A stretch of DNA of 19,806 nucleotides from RGIG8748 sp045606045 (GCA_045606045.1 JAZURE010000027.1:1-19806); one strand, 5' to 3'; numbered from the stretch's first letter, positions 1 through 6,887 are shown. Numbers and translations: made by a program. The notes: generated by a model not told the origin, from the sequence alone.

Positions 1-104
1 AAGAATTGAAAGGATATATTCATTACTACAACAATGAAAGAATTTCCATGAAACTAAAAGGAATGAGTCCGGCACAATACCGAACTCATTCACAAGCAAT
101 TTAA
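1..104 (+). CDS. IS3-family transposase, C-terminal fragment (5' end outside window)
   Basis: The reading frame open from base 3 gives 33 residues up to a TAA at 102-104. It contains YIHYYNNERI and KLKGMSPAQYRTHS, the typical ending of the DDE integrase domain (OrfB) of IS3/IS150-type transposases. The protein would cut and join the element's ends. The rest lies left of the window, so intactness cannot be judged. A terminal inverted repeat follows 11 bp later, which supports a mobile element. Confidence 0.88.
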   Translation, partial: ELKGYIHYYNNERISMKLKGMSPAQYRTHSQAI

Positions 105-115
105 TATTAAATTTT

Positions 116-140
116 TGTCTAAACTTTGGGGTTCACTTCA
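116..140 (+). repeat. Right terminal inverted repeat of the IS3-family element
   Basis: The 25 bases from TGTCTAAACTTT to GGTTCACTTCA resemble the ends of IS150-group elements, which carry TGAAGTGAACC at the outer tip. It lies just after the transposase stop, as expected. The left end and target duplication are outside the window. The element's edge is 18 bp from the stop codon of the convergent hydro-lyase beta gene. Confidence 0.8.
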
Positions 141-158
141 AAAAGCGGAAGGATTTTT

Positions 159-782
159 TTAATACAATTTTGTAAATTTATAATCGGCTTCTATTCCAAG
201 CTCCTTAAGGGCTTCTTCTTTCCTTTTGGCTATTTCGCCATCAAGCTTGTCAAAGTAGTTGTTGCCCTTGGAATCTATATCTACTATAAAGGGACCAAGA
301 TTATTTACTTTAAAAAACCATGCGGCTTCTATGCTTCCAAGCTCGTCCTTTAAATATACATCCTGTACCTCTATGGAATCTATCCACAGATTAGGGCTGA
401 CAGAGCGTGGCGATACATGAACGCACTTTTTTTCTCTCATCATTTTTGCCGTTTCTTCGCCCATTGTGGTCTTGCCCACTATCATTTTGAGCTTCCAGTT
501 ATCAACGCTTTTTGCGCCCCATTTTTCAAATCGGATGCTCGAGGTGGGCATGAATGACACAAGACGCCATTTTCCGTTCTCCTTTACTACTATGGGGCCG
601 TTGTGTATGAGAACATTTCGGTCATCGGTAGAGAAGGGGAGAGTATTGCCCTCGTCAAATATATACTTTTGAAGTCTGGAACGGCATGTAAAGACTTCGC
701 CCGTTATATACACGGTATCGCCTATTTCAAGCTTTTCTATGTCCTCGTTTTTAAGAGGAGCAGTTAAGTGGTATTCTGCCAT
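159..782 (-). CDS. Tartrate dehydratase/class I fumarase-type hydro-lyase, beta subunit (TtdB-like)
   Basis: A 207-residue protein of the family that supplies the C-terminal half of Fe-S hydro-lyases such as L(+)-tartrate dehydratase and class I fumarase. Visible family signatures are LTAPLKNEDIEKLEIGDTVY (about residues 6-25), GPIVVKENGKW (62-72), MPTSSIRFE (78-86), and GPFIVDIDSKGN near the end. The layout resembles TtdB more than FumB. Two usual motifs are altered: after TCR (32-34) the expected D..H is SRLQ, and GKGGMG reads GKTTMG (103-108). The start at 782 is chosen over an upstream ATG because GGTGAGG precedes it at good spacing. It is the last gene of the operon, 16 bp after the esterase; its alpha partner is one gene upstream. 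Subunit family is clear; substrate is not. Confidence 0.82.
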   Translation of the reverse strand: MAEYHLTAPLKNEDIEKLEIGDTVYITGEVFTCRSRLQKYIFDEGNTLPFSTDDRNVLIHNGPIVVKENGKWRLVSFMPTSSIRFEKWGAKSVDNWKLKMIVGKTTMGEETAKMMREKKCVHVSPRSVSPNLWIDSIEVQDVYLKDELGSIEAAWFFKVNNLGPFIVDIDSKGNNYFDKLDGEIAKRKEEALKELGIEADYKFTKLY

Positions 783-798
783 AATTAACCTCACCTTT

Positions 799-1740
799 CT
801 ATAGATTTGCAAATTCTGTAAAAACAAAGTTCATATATTCATCGGCGATTGTATGCGGAGTGAAAGGAACCAGCATAACTTCTTTAGCTGAGGGAGTATT
901 GGTATAAACTGAATATACAAATCTCGGAATACAAATAGGGTCGCTGAGACCTACCATAAATGATGCAGGTGCCTTAAGAAGCGATACGAGATTGTTCATG
1001 TCGAAATATGACAGTGTATCAAAAACCTTGTCTGTATGCTGGGGATATTTTGTAAGGAACTGATTTAAGGGGCCGAAAATACCTGTGCCCAGTTCCACTC
1101 TCTGCTTAAGACAGGAATAGCTTGGAACTGCCGCGTAGCTCTTTTTGACTTTATCGTTTAGTGCCGATGCCACCATAGAAAGCGCACCGCCCTGACTTGC
1201 ACCGTAGGTTACTATCCTGGTTTCGTCTACCTCGGGCAGAGAGGCGGCTACATCAACAGTGCGTACCGCATCAAGGTAAATATTTCTCATATAAAAGCTT
1301 TCTTTATATAGAACATCTCTTGTCATGAGGCTTCCTCTGAAATCGCCCATTTTGTACTTGGCTTTATCCATACTGGTACCGCCCTGTGAACGGACATCTA
1401 TAGCAAAACAGCACACGCCCGTTGCAACAATGGGAAGATGGATGTCTTTGCTGCCGTTACCGCCGTGATAGTAACACACACATGGCAGTTTTTCACTGCG
1501 TTTATTGGTGGGATGAGAGAAATAAGCATTTATAACGGTATCGTCGTGAGTATTAAAGGTAACCTCGTAGGTTGTGACTGTTTTGTCATATGGTGTTGTT
1601 AACTTCTTTTTATCAACAGACAAGGGAACCTCACGCATCTTCTTCACTTCATTATCCCAGAAGCTTTTTAAATCCGCTTTGATATTTGGCTCAATAACTG
1701 TTTTTATAAGTTCGTTTTCCCGTTCTTTTGCATAATTCAT
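799..1740 (-). CDS. CE7-family esterase (acetyl xylan esterase / cephalosporin C deacetylase-like)
   Basis: A 313-residue alpha/beta hydrolase of the AXE1/CE7 type, which removes acetyl groups from sugars and small molecules, normally in the cytoplasm. Landmarks: HGGNG (92-96, oxyanion region), RSQGG (117-121), YMRNIYLDAVR (150-160), the nucleophile elbow GASQGG with Ser182, GLSDPIC with Asp267, and a likely catalytic His296 in FTPH. Length fits the family (about 310-325). No signal peptide is seen. A strong AGGAGG lies just before the ATG, 12 bp after the stop of the hydro-lyase alpha gene. It separates the alpha and beta subunit genes, so it probably serves the same pathway and need not act on xylan. 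Family assignment is firm; substrate is inference. Confidence 0.88.
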   Translation of the reverse strand: MNYAKERENELIKTVIEPNIKADLKSFWDNEVKKMREVPLSVDKKKLTTPYDKTVTTYEVTFNTHDDTVINAYFSHPTNKRSEKLPCVCYYHGGNGSKDIHLPIVATGVCCFAIDVRSQGGTSMDKAKYKMGDFRGSLMTRDVLYKESFYMRNIYLDAVRTVDVAASLPEVDETRIVTYGASQGGALSMVASALNDKVKKSYAAVPSYSCLKQRVELGTGIFGPLNQFLTKYPQHTDKVFDTLSYFDMNNLVSLLKAPASFMVGLSDPICIPRFVYSVYTNTPSAKEVMLVPFTPHTIADEYMNFVFTEFANL

Positions 1741-1752
1741 AGAATATACCTC

Positions 1753-2670
1753 CTATCTGTCGCCAAACCAGTTTGGACTTGGCATTACCGTAACTTTGCT
1801 GTCAGCATCAATTCTGCTTGATGCTCTTCTTGCTACCATACAGTTTGTACTGGTAGCGCAAGCTATACCTGCTATATGTGTGTATGCGTACTCTACATTA
1901 ACCGCAAGCACAGAGGTATCTCCGCCTGAGCCGAGTATACCTACCCCAAGGCTGTTTAGTGCTTTGTAGAGGTCTTCCTCTATCTTGGCAAACATTGGGT
2001 CGGGGTGTCTTGAGCCTACAGTTCTGAGACAGGCCGCTTCTTTGGCAAGATTTGCCGCTACATTGGCAGTACCGCCTATTCCAATACCGAGTACTGACGG
2101 GGGACACACCGCACCTGCTCTTGCGGATGCCACAAAGCTGTCTATTACAAATTTTTCTATGCCCTTTATACCATCGGCAAAGGCAACAATTCTGTGGCGT
2201 GTACCGCCAAAGCATTCGCTACCGCCGCCCTTTGCCGCATAGGACATCTCTATAAAATCACCGTCTGTAAACTGATATGTAAAGTCGGGTATGTTCGTAC
2301 CTATATTGTTACCCGGGTCATAACCTGTAAGGGGGTGCTTCATGGTGGCTCGTAAGTAGCCAAGCTTTGTGGCCTTGGCTACGGCTCTTCTTGCTGCATT
2401 TTCCAGTTCTACAAATCCGCCCTCCAGTTCGCATTTGTTTCCTACTTTAAAGTAGAAAATGGGCCAGCCTGTGTCTACACACAAGGGGTTTTCACGCACG
2501 GAGGACATTTTCATGCTCTCTAAGGTTGCAGCAAGTCCCTTTTTTGCATCGGGGTTGGTTTCACGCTCGATTGCGTTTTCAAATGCAATTTGTACATCCT
2601 CGGAAATCTCTGTAGCACCTTTTTTTATCGTCTCAAAAAGAACCTTTTCGTAAACTTCGGTTTTAATCAT
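1753..2670 (-). CDS. Tartrate dehydratase/class I fumarase-type hydro-lyase, alpha subunit (TtdA-like)
   Basis: A 305-residue catalytic Fe-S subunit that would dehydrate a hydroxy-dicarboxylate or hydrate its alkene. Likely [4Fe-4S] ligands are Cys64 (CVDTGWP), Cys189 (AVCPPSVLGIGIGG) and Cys277 (STNCMVARRASS), at the three places where the family keeps them. Other family pieces are GNNIGTNIPDFTY, KGGGSE and VGSRHPDP. The PGNNIGTNIP segment resembles TtdA rather than long fumarases. Its ATG overlaps the end of the amidohydrolase gene by 8 bases, with AAAGGA inside that gene as the ribosome site, so the two are probably translationally coupled. It must pair with the beta subunit two genes downstream. 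Fumarase, tartrate dehydratase or mesaconate hydratase activity are all open. Confidence 0.87.
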   Translation of the reverse strand: MIKTEVYEKVLFETIKKGATEISEDVQIAFENAIERETNPDAKKGLAATLESMKMSSVRENPLCVDTGWPIFYFKVGNKCELEGGFVELENAARRAVAKATKLGYLRATMKHPLTGYDPGNNIGTNIPDFTYQFTDGDFIEMSYAAKGGGSECFGGTRHRIVAFADGIKGIEKFVIDSFVASARAGAVCPPSVLGIGIGGTANVAANLAKEAACLRTVGSRHPDPMFAKIEEDLYKALNSLGVGILGSGGDTSVLAVNVEYAYTHIAGIACATSTNCMVARRASSRIDADSKVTVMPSPNWFGDR

Positions 2671-3832
2671 TATTTAAATCAATTCCTTTCATGTTGTCCA
2701 GTACAAACTGAACACAAAAATCCGTACCGTAGGGCAGGGCATCCTCGTCTATCATAAAGTCGTTGTTATGGGGAAGAGTTACAATACCTTTTTCTTCGTT
2801 TCTTGTACCCAGTCTTACAAATACCCCCGGTTTTTCCAAAAGATAATTGGAAAAATCCTCGGAGCTCATTTTTACGGGCATATCTGCCACGCCGTCTTCT
2901 CCAAGAACCTTTTTTGCAGATTCCAGAGCCATGTCGGAAATCTTGGGGTCGTTGTACACTACCGCATCTATAAGTGCAGTTGTAACCTTGTATGTACATC
3001 CGAAGCTTTCGGCATTTTTGCCTGCCAAATCTTCTATACCCTCAATGAGCATCTTGTCGAGGTCAAGGTCGTAGGTGCGTATGGTGCCCTCCATCTCAGC
3101 ATAGTCGGCAATGACATTTTGTGTGGTTCCGCCCGAAAGCTTACCCACAGAGCAGATGTATCTTGCAAAGGGGTCTACCTTTCTTGTAAGCATTGTCTGA
3201 ATGCCGTTATATGTACCTATTGCCGCCGCCAAAGCGTCTTTTCCTGTCTGGGGTAGGCTTGCGTGAGCAGTATGTCCGAAAAATTCAACCTTGAAGTTAC
3301 GGCACGATGCCATGGAATTACCCTTGCATATACCGATTTTTCCTACATTAAGCCAGTTTTCTATATGAACGCCTATGATGACATCTATATGCTTCATAAG
3401 TCCGCCCTTCACAAGCTCTGCGGCACCGCTTCGTACTCCCTCTTCGCTCGGCTGGAATACGAGCATAACCCGGCAGTCAGTTTTATCCTCCATTGACTTT
3501 AATGCCTTGGCAGTACCCAGAAGCATCGCTGTGTGTGCGTCGTGACCGCAGGCGTGCATCTGACCTTTTATTTTGGACTTAAATTCCAAATCTGTTTTTT
3601 CTTCTATGGGGAGTGCGTCCATATCTGCACGGATACCTATTGTGTAGCTTGTTTTGTCGGGGTTTATATATGCTACCACACTGCTTTCACCAAATTCCTC
3701 GGTATAAGAGATATTGAGCTTGTCAAGTTCACTCTTAACAAGTTCAATGGTTTTGGGAAGTTCAAAATCAAGCTCGGGATACTGGTGTAGCCTGTGTCTT
3801 AAGTTGAGTATATATTCTCTATCTGCATACAT
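2663..3832 (-). CDS. M20 family amidohydrolase (M20D type)
   Basis: A 389-residue metal-dependent amidohydrolase of the hippurate hydrolase / N-acyl-amino acid deacylase group, which cleaves an N-acyl bond. Visible: RRLHQYPE-like N-terminus (RHRLHQYPEL, 12-21), RADMDALP with Asp72, the metal-binding HACGHDAH with Cys95 and His97, QPSEEG with Glu130/131, GVHI with His156, the dimerisation segment FFGHTAHASLPQTGKDA, and a final metal His355 in LPHNNDF. All expected active-site residues are present. The start at 3832 follows a GAGGT site; the ATG further upstream would lie inside the DUF4387 gene. It sits 10 bp after DUF4387 and overlaps the hydro-lyase alpha gene. Context suggests it releases an amine-linked intermediate for the pathway; the true substrate is unknown. 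Confidence 0.88.
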   Translation of the reverse strand: MYADREYILNLRHRLHQYPELDFELPKTIELVKSELDKLNISYTEEFGESSVVAYINPDKTSYTIGIRADMDALPIEEKTDLEFKSKIKGQMHACGHDAHTAMLLGTAKALKSMEDKTDCRVMLVFQPSEEGVRSGAAELVKGGLMKHIDVIIGVHIENWLNVGKIGICKGNSMASCRNFKVEFFGHTAHASLPQTGKDALAAAIGTYNGIQTMLTRKVDPFARYICSVGKLSGGTTQNVIADYAEMEGTIRTYDLDLDKMLIEGIEDLAGKNAESFGCTYKVTTALIDAVVYNDPKISDMALESAKKVLGEDGVADMPVKMSSEDFSNYLLEKPGVFVRLGTRNEEKGIVTLPHNNDFMIDEDALPYGTDFCVQFVLDNMKGIDLNND

Positions 3833-3842
3833 TGTGATTACC

Positions 3843-4142
3843 TCAAAGTTCAATATTTGCAAGCGGAACATGTTGCTGACAGCCGTAGATGTCATTATCT
3901 GCAAGGCTTCCGCTTATATTTTTTCTTGGAAATGTTATCTTAATGGAATTAACTACTCCGTAAGATATAATATCTATTTTTTCTTCATCAACATCATAAG
4001 CCTTTGAAATATCAGATTTTTTAAGTCTTTTTTCCACATATTCCATATCTTCTTTTGCATTGAAAATCAAATCGAATGTGATAAAAAGAGGGCCTGCATT
4101 TTTACTGCGGAGTATTTTGGTATAATCTATAAGCTTTTTCAT
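3843..4142 (-). CDS. DUF4387 family protein
   Basis: A 99-residue protein matching what I know of DUF4387: a short soluble alpha/beta protein that begins with KLIDYTKILRSKNAGPLFITFDLIF and is encoded next to AtuA-like (DUF1446) proteins. No catalytic motif or membrane segment is visible. Its ATG shares one base with the stop of the AtuA-like gene (TAATG), with a GGAGG site inside that gene, so translation of the two is coupled. The constant pairing suggests that it is a partner or small subunit of the AtuA-like protein, but no biochemical role is established to my knowledge. Confidence 0.82.
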   Translation of the reverse strand: MKKLIDYTKILRSKNAGPLFITFDLIFNAKEDMEYVEKRLKKSDISKAYDVDEEKIDIISYGVVNSIKITFPRKNISGSLADNDIYGCQQHVPLANIEL

Positions 4143-5458
4143 TATTTTACCTCCTCAATGCTTATAACGGATGTTTCCATGAGGCTGTCTACCTTTGCAA
4201 GGTGGAACACGGAGAACTCATACACCGCACCCACATGGATGTCGGACGGGGAGAACGGGAATGCAAGATTTCCTGCGGAAGACTTTCTGCCCTCATAGTC
4301 GCAATGAAGCATACGGCTTCTTGCAAGAGCGCATACGGTATCGGCAATTTCCTGTGTTTTGCCCACTATATCCATTATTATACCCATGGAGCTTTCGCTT
4401 CCGCCATTTAATTTAAAGGTAAGGCTGTAGCTGTCCTTGGGAAGAGTGTTTTTGGTATTTTCGGCTACAAATTTTGTAACTATATCTATGATGAGGTCTA
4501 TGTTTTCTATTGTTTTGGAGTCGTATATTGTAGCAGGGCATATGGTTCTGTAGCCTGAACATTTTACACCTTCGAGCTTTAGTGTCTTTTCCTCTGCCTC
4601 TTTAAATACCGAACCCGATACCCGTACAGTTCTGTCATCTGCCTGAATAAAGGTGGAGTTTGTAAGGTCGCATACACCGTCAGGCTCAAATATAAGGTAG
4701 GGGTTTGACTGCTCATACAGGGTGTGCGCTGCAACTCTGTCTACCGTGCATCTCCTTATGGGATTGGCAGGACGAAGCTCAAAGTAGTCATCGTACATGT
4801 AGCCTTGCATTACATCTGCCGCCGCAACAGGCTCGGAGCACATACTTCCGCATTCCATAATTTTTGCCATATGAAAGGCAAGACCCTCATTGTAGCCTTC
4901 ATATATGCATGGGGCGGCGTATATAGCTGTGTCGCATGCACGACCGCATAGTATTACATCCACTTTCTTTTCAAGAAGTTCTATTATAGGTGCTATGCCT
5001 ATCTGGCTTACTATTCTTGAGGAATTTTCTATAGTTTCTCTTGTTATCGGCATTTCGTCGGACATATTTATAAGCTTTCCGCTGTCGAACTTATCAAGTA
5101 CATATTCTGTGGAAACATCGCTCTTTACTGTACCCAGGGTAAAATTAAGGTTTTTCTCACGGGCTATTTCAAGTATTATTTCCTTTAGCCACTTTACATG
5201 TTCCTGACTTCCTGCACCGCCTGCAGTTCCTATTATAAAGGGCGCCTTGTGGCTTAGTGCCTTGGGCAGAGCAAGAGAGAGGTCGCGCTTTACAGCACCT
5301 CTGTCCGTAAAGGATTTTCCGCTTCCGAGGTAGTAGGGGCCGGGGTCAGTGCTTCCTGCATCCACACCAAGGTAATCAACTTTTTCCGAAAAAGCAATTT
5401 CAAGGGCCTCTTCGCTGTAGCCGTAGCCGAGAAGTCCGTTTAATGCAACAATTTTCAT
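4142..5458 (-). CDS. AtuA-like (DUF1446) family protein, first gene of the catabolic operon
   Basis: A 438-residue cytoplasmic protein of the DUF1446 family, named after AtuA from acyclic terpene utilisation in Pseudomonas. Its reaction is not well defined. Family features: an N-terminal GYGYSEEALE, LGVDAGSTDPGPYYLGSG (about residues 28-45), GTAGGAGS (near residue 80), and ILCGRACDTAIYAAP in the middle, a glycine- and cysteine-rich stretch. The start at 5458 is set by AGGAG eight bases upstream; ATGs further upstream are badly spaced. It is the first gene of the minus-strand operon, transcribed away from the AraC-type regulator, with an extended -10 element just upstream. The terpene name should not be taken as the function here: no citronellyl- or geranyl-CoA genes are nearby. 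Confidence 0.85.
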   Translation of the reverse strand: MKIVALNGLLGYGYSEEALEIAFSEKVDYLGVDAGSTDPGPYYLGSGKSFTDRGAVKRDLSLALPKALSHKAPFIIGTAGGAGSQEHVKWLKEIILEIAREKNLNFTLGTVKSDVSTEYVLDKFDSGKLINMSDEMPITRETIENSSRIVSQIGIAPIIELLEKKVDVILCGRACDTAIYAAPCIYEGYNEGLAFHMAKIMECGSMCSEPVAAADVMQGYMYDDYFELRPANPIRRCTVDRVAAHTLYEQSNPYLIFEPDGVCDLTNSTFIQADDRTVRVSGSVFKEAEEKTLKLEGVKCSGYRTICPATIYDSKTIENIDLIIDIVTKFVAENTKNTLPKDSYSLTFKLNGGSESSMGIIMDIVGKTQEIADTVCALARSRMLHCDYEGRKSSAGNLAFPFSPSDIHVGAVYEFSVFHLAKVDSLMETSVISIEEVK

Positions 5459-5480
5459 ATACATTACTCCTTTCAGATTC

Positions 5481-5486
5481 ATCATA
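5481..5486 (-). promoter_or_regulatory. Probable extended -10 of the catabolic operon promoter
   Basis: On the minus strand TGATATGAT provides a TGn-extended -10 (TATGAT). No good -35 lies at 16-18 bp; the nearest TTGCAA (5508-5513) is 21 bp away. A weak -35 is what one expects if the AraC-type protein encoded next door activates the operon. The predicted start falls just before the AGGAG ribosome site. Confidence 0.45.
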
Positions 5487-5528
5487 TCACATCGACAAAG
5501 AAAAACATTGCAAATTTTATAAATAATA

Positions 5529-5557
5529 TTGCGTTTTGTATATAAAGCTGATATAAT
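5529..5557 (+). promoter_or_regulatory. Probable promoter of the araC-type regulator gene
   Basis: TTGCGT (5529-5534) and TATAAT (5552-5557) are separated by 17 bp. The gene's ATG lies 16 bp after the -10, so the leader would be very short. This promoter and the operon promoter face away from each other within 116 bp, which allows shared control. Confidence 0.5.
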
Positions 5558-5573
5558 AAGATTGGTGATACAT

Positions 5574-6443
5574 ATGGATATAAAAAACTTTGCACTTGCT
5601 TATTACAAGAATGCTACAGATGGTTTCCTCATACAAAAGCTGGACAATTCGATTGAGGCAAAAAAGCTTCATACTCACGAATATTTTCAGATATACTATG
5701 TAAAAAAAGGCATGGTTACTCACTATCTGGAGGATGCCGAGTCGCATCTTGTGGCAGGTGATATGTTCATCATCCCACCGGGTGTAAAACATAGGATAAA
5801 TCTTGACTTAGGTACATTATTCTATGCATTTTCCTTTATGCCGGGAAGTCTTGGAGAACCCAATACGACAAACGGTTTTGTTTTGGACTTTCTGCATAAG
5901 CTGGAATCCGCCACTTATGTAAGGGCAAAGGTGAGTCTGCCTGCCGATGATGTGCTCAAAACCGAGGATATAATGGACAGTATATATGAAGAATTCGAAA
6001 GTAAGCGTCTTGCCTGCGCAGATGTAATAAGGGCATATGCTATAATACTTCTTACAACATTTGCAAGGGTGTATTACAATAAGGAGGAGAGTATATCATA
6101 TATAGAGGACACAAGGCAGTTTGTACTGTACTGTGTGGAGTATATAGAAAACAACTATTTTCAGAATATTAATCTTGACAGTATGGTAAAGCTATCTGCC
6201 ATGTCCAAGGCTAAATTTTGCTCGGTGTTTTCGAAGATTACTGGGTATACCTTTAACAAATACTTAAATATCTGCCGTATACGAAAGGCAACAGAGTATA
6301 TAAAAAAAGGGTACAAAGTAACAGCAATCTACGGACTTTGCGGCTACAATGACTTTAGTACATTCTATAGGAACTTTAAAAATATAATGGGTGTACCCCC
6401 AAAACAGTTTGAAAAGCAGAGACAAAATAAAAACGTACTGTAA
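5574..6443 (+). CDS. AraC-family transcriptional regulator
   Basis: A 289-residue two-domain regulator. The N-terminal cupin-like sensor shows LHTHEYFQIYYVKKG (32-46) and LVAGDMFIIPPGVKHRI (59-75), typical of the small-molecule binding barrel. The C-terminal hundred residues hold two helix-turn-helix units, including LDSMVKLSAMSKAKFCSVFS and CGYNDFSTFYRNFKNIMGVPP, the DNA-binding signature. The start at 5574 is preferred because GGTGAT precedes it; the 15 extra codons upstream would lie on the promoter. It is transcribed away from the six-gene operon and is likely its ligand-responsive activator; the ligand is probably the operon's substrate. Confidence 0.9.
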   Translation: MDIKNFALAYYKNATDGFLIQKLDNSIEAKKLHTHEYFQIYYVKKGMVTHYLEDAESHLVAGDMFIIPPGVKHRINLDLGTLFYAFSFMPGSLGEPNTTNGFVLDFLHKLESATYVRAKVSLPADDVLKTEDIMDSIYEEFESKRLACADVIRAYAIILLTTFARVYYNKEESISYIEDTRQFVLYCVEYIENNYFQNINLDSMVKLSAMSKAKFCSVFSKITGYTFNKYLNICRIRKATEYIKKGYKVTAIYGLCGYNDFSTFYRNFKNIMGVPPKQFEKQRQNKNVL

Positions 6444-6470
6444 AAGTTTTATACTCTGCAGTACGTTTTT
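6429..6470 (+). terminator. Rho-independent terminator of the araC-type gene
   Basis: Twelve-base arms AAAAACGTACTG (6429-6440) and CAGTACGTTTTT (6459-6470) pair perfectly around an 18-base loop and are followed by more T-rich sequence. The left arm is the last four codons of the gene and the stop codon begins the loop, so termination overlaps the end of the coding sequence. Confidence 0.8.
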
Positions 6471-6553
6471 GTGTTTTTTACTCTTGCGACTTTAAATTAT
6501 ATTCAAGCTGTTTTTCTTGGCGGTCAATCATAAATCTGCTTATTTGAGGCTCT

Positions 6554-6606
6554 TTTCGACCGCTGCGCCACTACATCACCCCCTTAATCTGCCACCGGCG
6601 GGTAGG
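6554..6606. repeat. Intergenic repeat, copy 1
   Basis: This stretch begins TTTCGACC and holds TCTGCCACCGGCG. It is closely similar, roughly four bases in five by eye, to 6703-6755. No reading frame or RNA gene explains it. Together the two copies, hairpins and linkers fill the 444-bp gap between the regulator and the tRNA operon, in which I see no protein gene. Confidence 0.6.
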
Positions 6607-6666
6607 GACTGCAGCTGCCTTATTTGTTCACATCATAAATTTAGCAAACGACTCTTGTGGTACCCG

Positions 6667-6704
6667 AAGCAAAGCACGCACCCTAAAGGGAGCGCACTTT
6701 GCTT
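6667..6704. repeat. Imperfect hairpin between the two repeat copies
   Basis: Outer arms AAGCAAAG (6667-6674) and CTTTGCTT (6697-6704) pair perfectly. Inside them CGC pairs with GCG and CCCT with AGGG, with a few mismatches. It directly abuts repeat copy 2 and may be part of the same small element. Confidence 0.5.
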
Positions 6705-6755
6705 TCGACCACGGCGCCATTACAACCGCCCCTTCATCTGCCACCGGCAGCGGGG
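6703..6755. repeat. Intergenic repeat, copy 2
   Basis: Second copy of the repeat at 6554-6606, sharing TTTCGACC, GCGCCA, and TCTGCCACCGGC in the same order and spacing. In this copy the sequence flows into a long perfect palindrome (6718-6766) that copy 1 has lost, so copy 2 is probably closer to the original form. Confidence 0.6.
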
Positions 6756-6766
6756 CGGTTGTAATG
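6718..6766. repeat. Perfect 15-bp inverted repeat with a nested hairpin in its loop
   Basis: CATTACAACCGCCCC (6718-6732) pairs with GGGGCGGTTGTAATG (6752-6766). The 19-base loop carries its own CTGCC/GGCAG palindrome. There is no T-run on either side, so it does not look like a terminator. It has the structure of a REP- or MITE-like intergenic element. Confidence 0.65.
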
Positions 6767-6779
6767 CTACCGACTTCGC

Positions 6780-6852
6780 ATGAGTCAGTTGTGAAGAGCA
6801 CTTGACTTTTAATCAAAGCGCGCAGAAACTCGGATTTTCGGATAATTCACCA
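6780..6852 (+). pseudogene. Decayed tRNA-Lys copy (3' half), inverted relative to the real gene
   Basis: Reading the plus strand, 6795-6816 is identical over 22 bases to the D-arm end and anticodon arm of the real minus-strand tRNA-Lys (6922-6943). A diverged variable and T-arm region follows, then TTCACCA (6846-6852), matching the acceptor end with CCA. The two exact blocks are 29 bases apart here and 27 in the gene. The 5' acceptor strand does not pair and the D stem is lost, so no functional cloverleaf forms. Confidence 0.65.
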
Positions 6853-6856
6853 AACC

Positions 6857-6882
6857 AAAAAGCACTCCTTGCGGAGTGCTTT
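6857..6882 (-). terminator. Rho-independent terminator of the tRNA operon
   Basis: On the minus strand AAAGCACTCC and GGAGTGCTTT form a 10-bp stem closed by a GCAA tetraloop, followed by a T-run within CTTTTTGG. It begins a few bases after the CCA end of tRNA-Lys. An outer 11-base inverted repeat (6846-6856 with 6884-6894) extends the palindrome into the tRNA 3' end. Confidence 0.88.
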
Positions 6883-6887
6883 CGGTT

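Noticed and set aside
1898..2255. Overlapping open frames on both strands, some rich in Arg and Cys
   Set aside because: They are alternate frames of the hydro-lyase alpha gene, whose frame has full family motifs.
4142..5458. A terpene (citronellol/geraniol) degradation cluster, from the AtuA name
   Set aside because: None of the geranyl-CoA carboxylase, hydratase or dehydrogenase genes of that pathway are nearby; the name only reflects distant family membership.
6444..6887. A CRISPR array in the repeat-rich gap
   Set aside because: Only two diverged copies about 150 bp apart, with no regular spacers and no cas gene.
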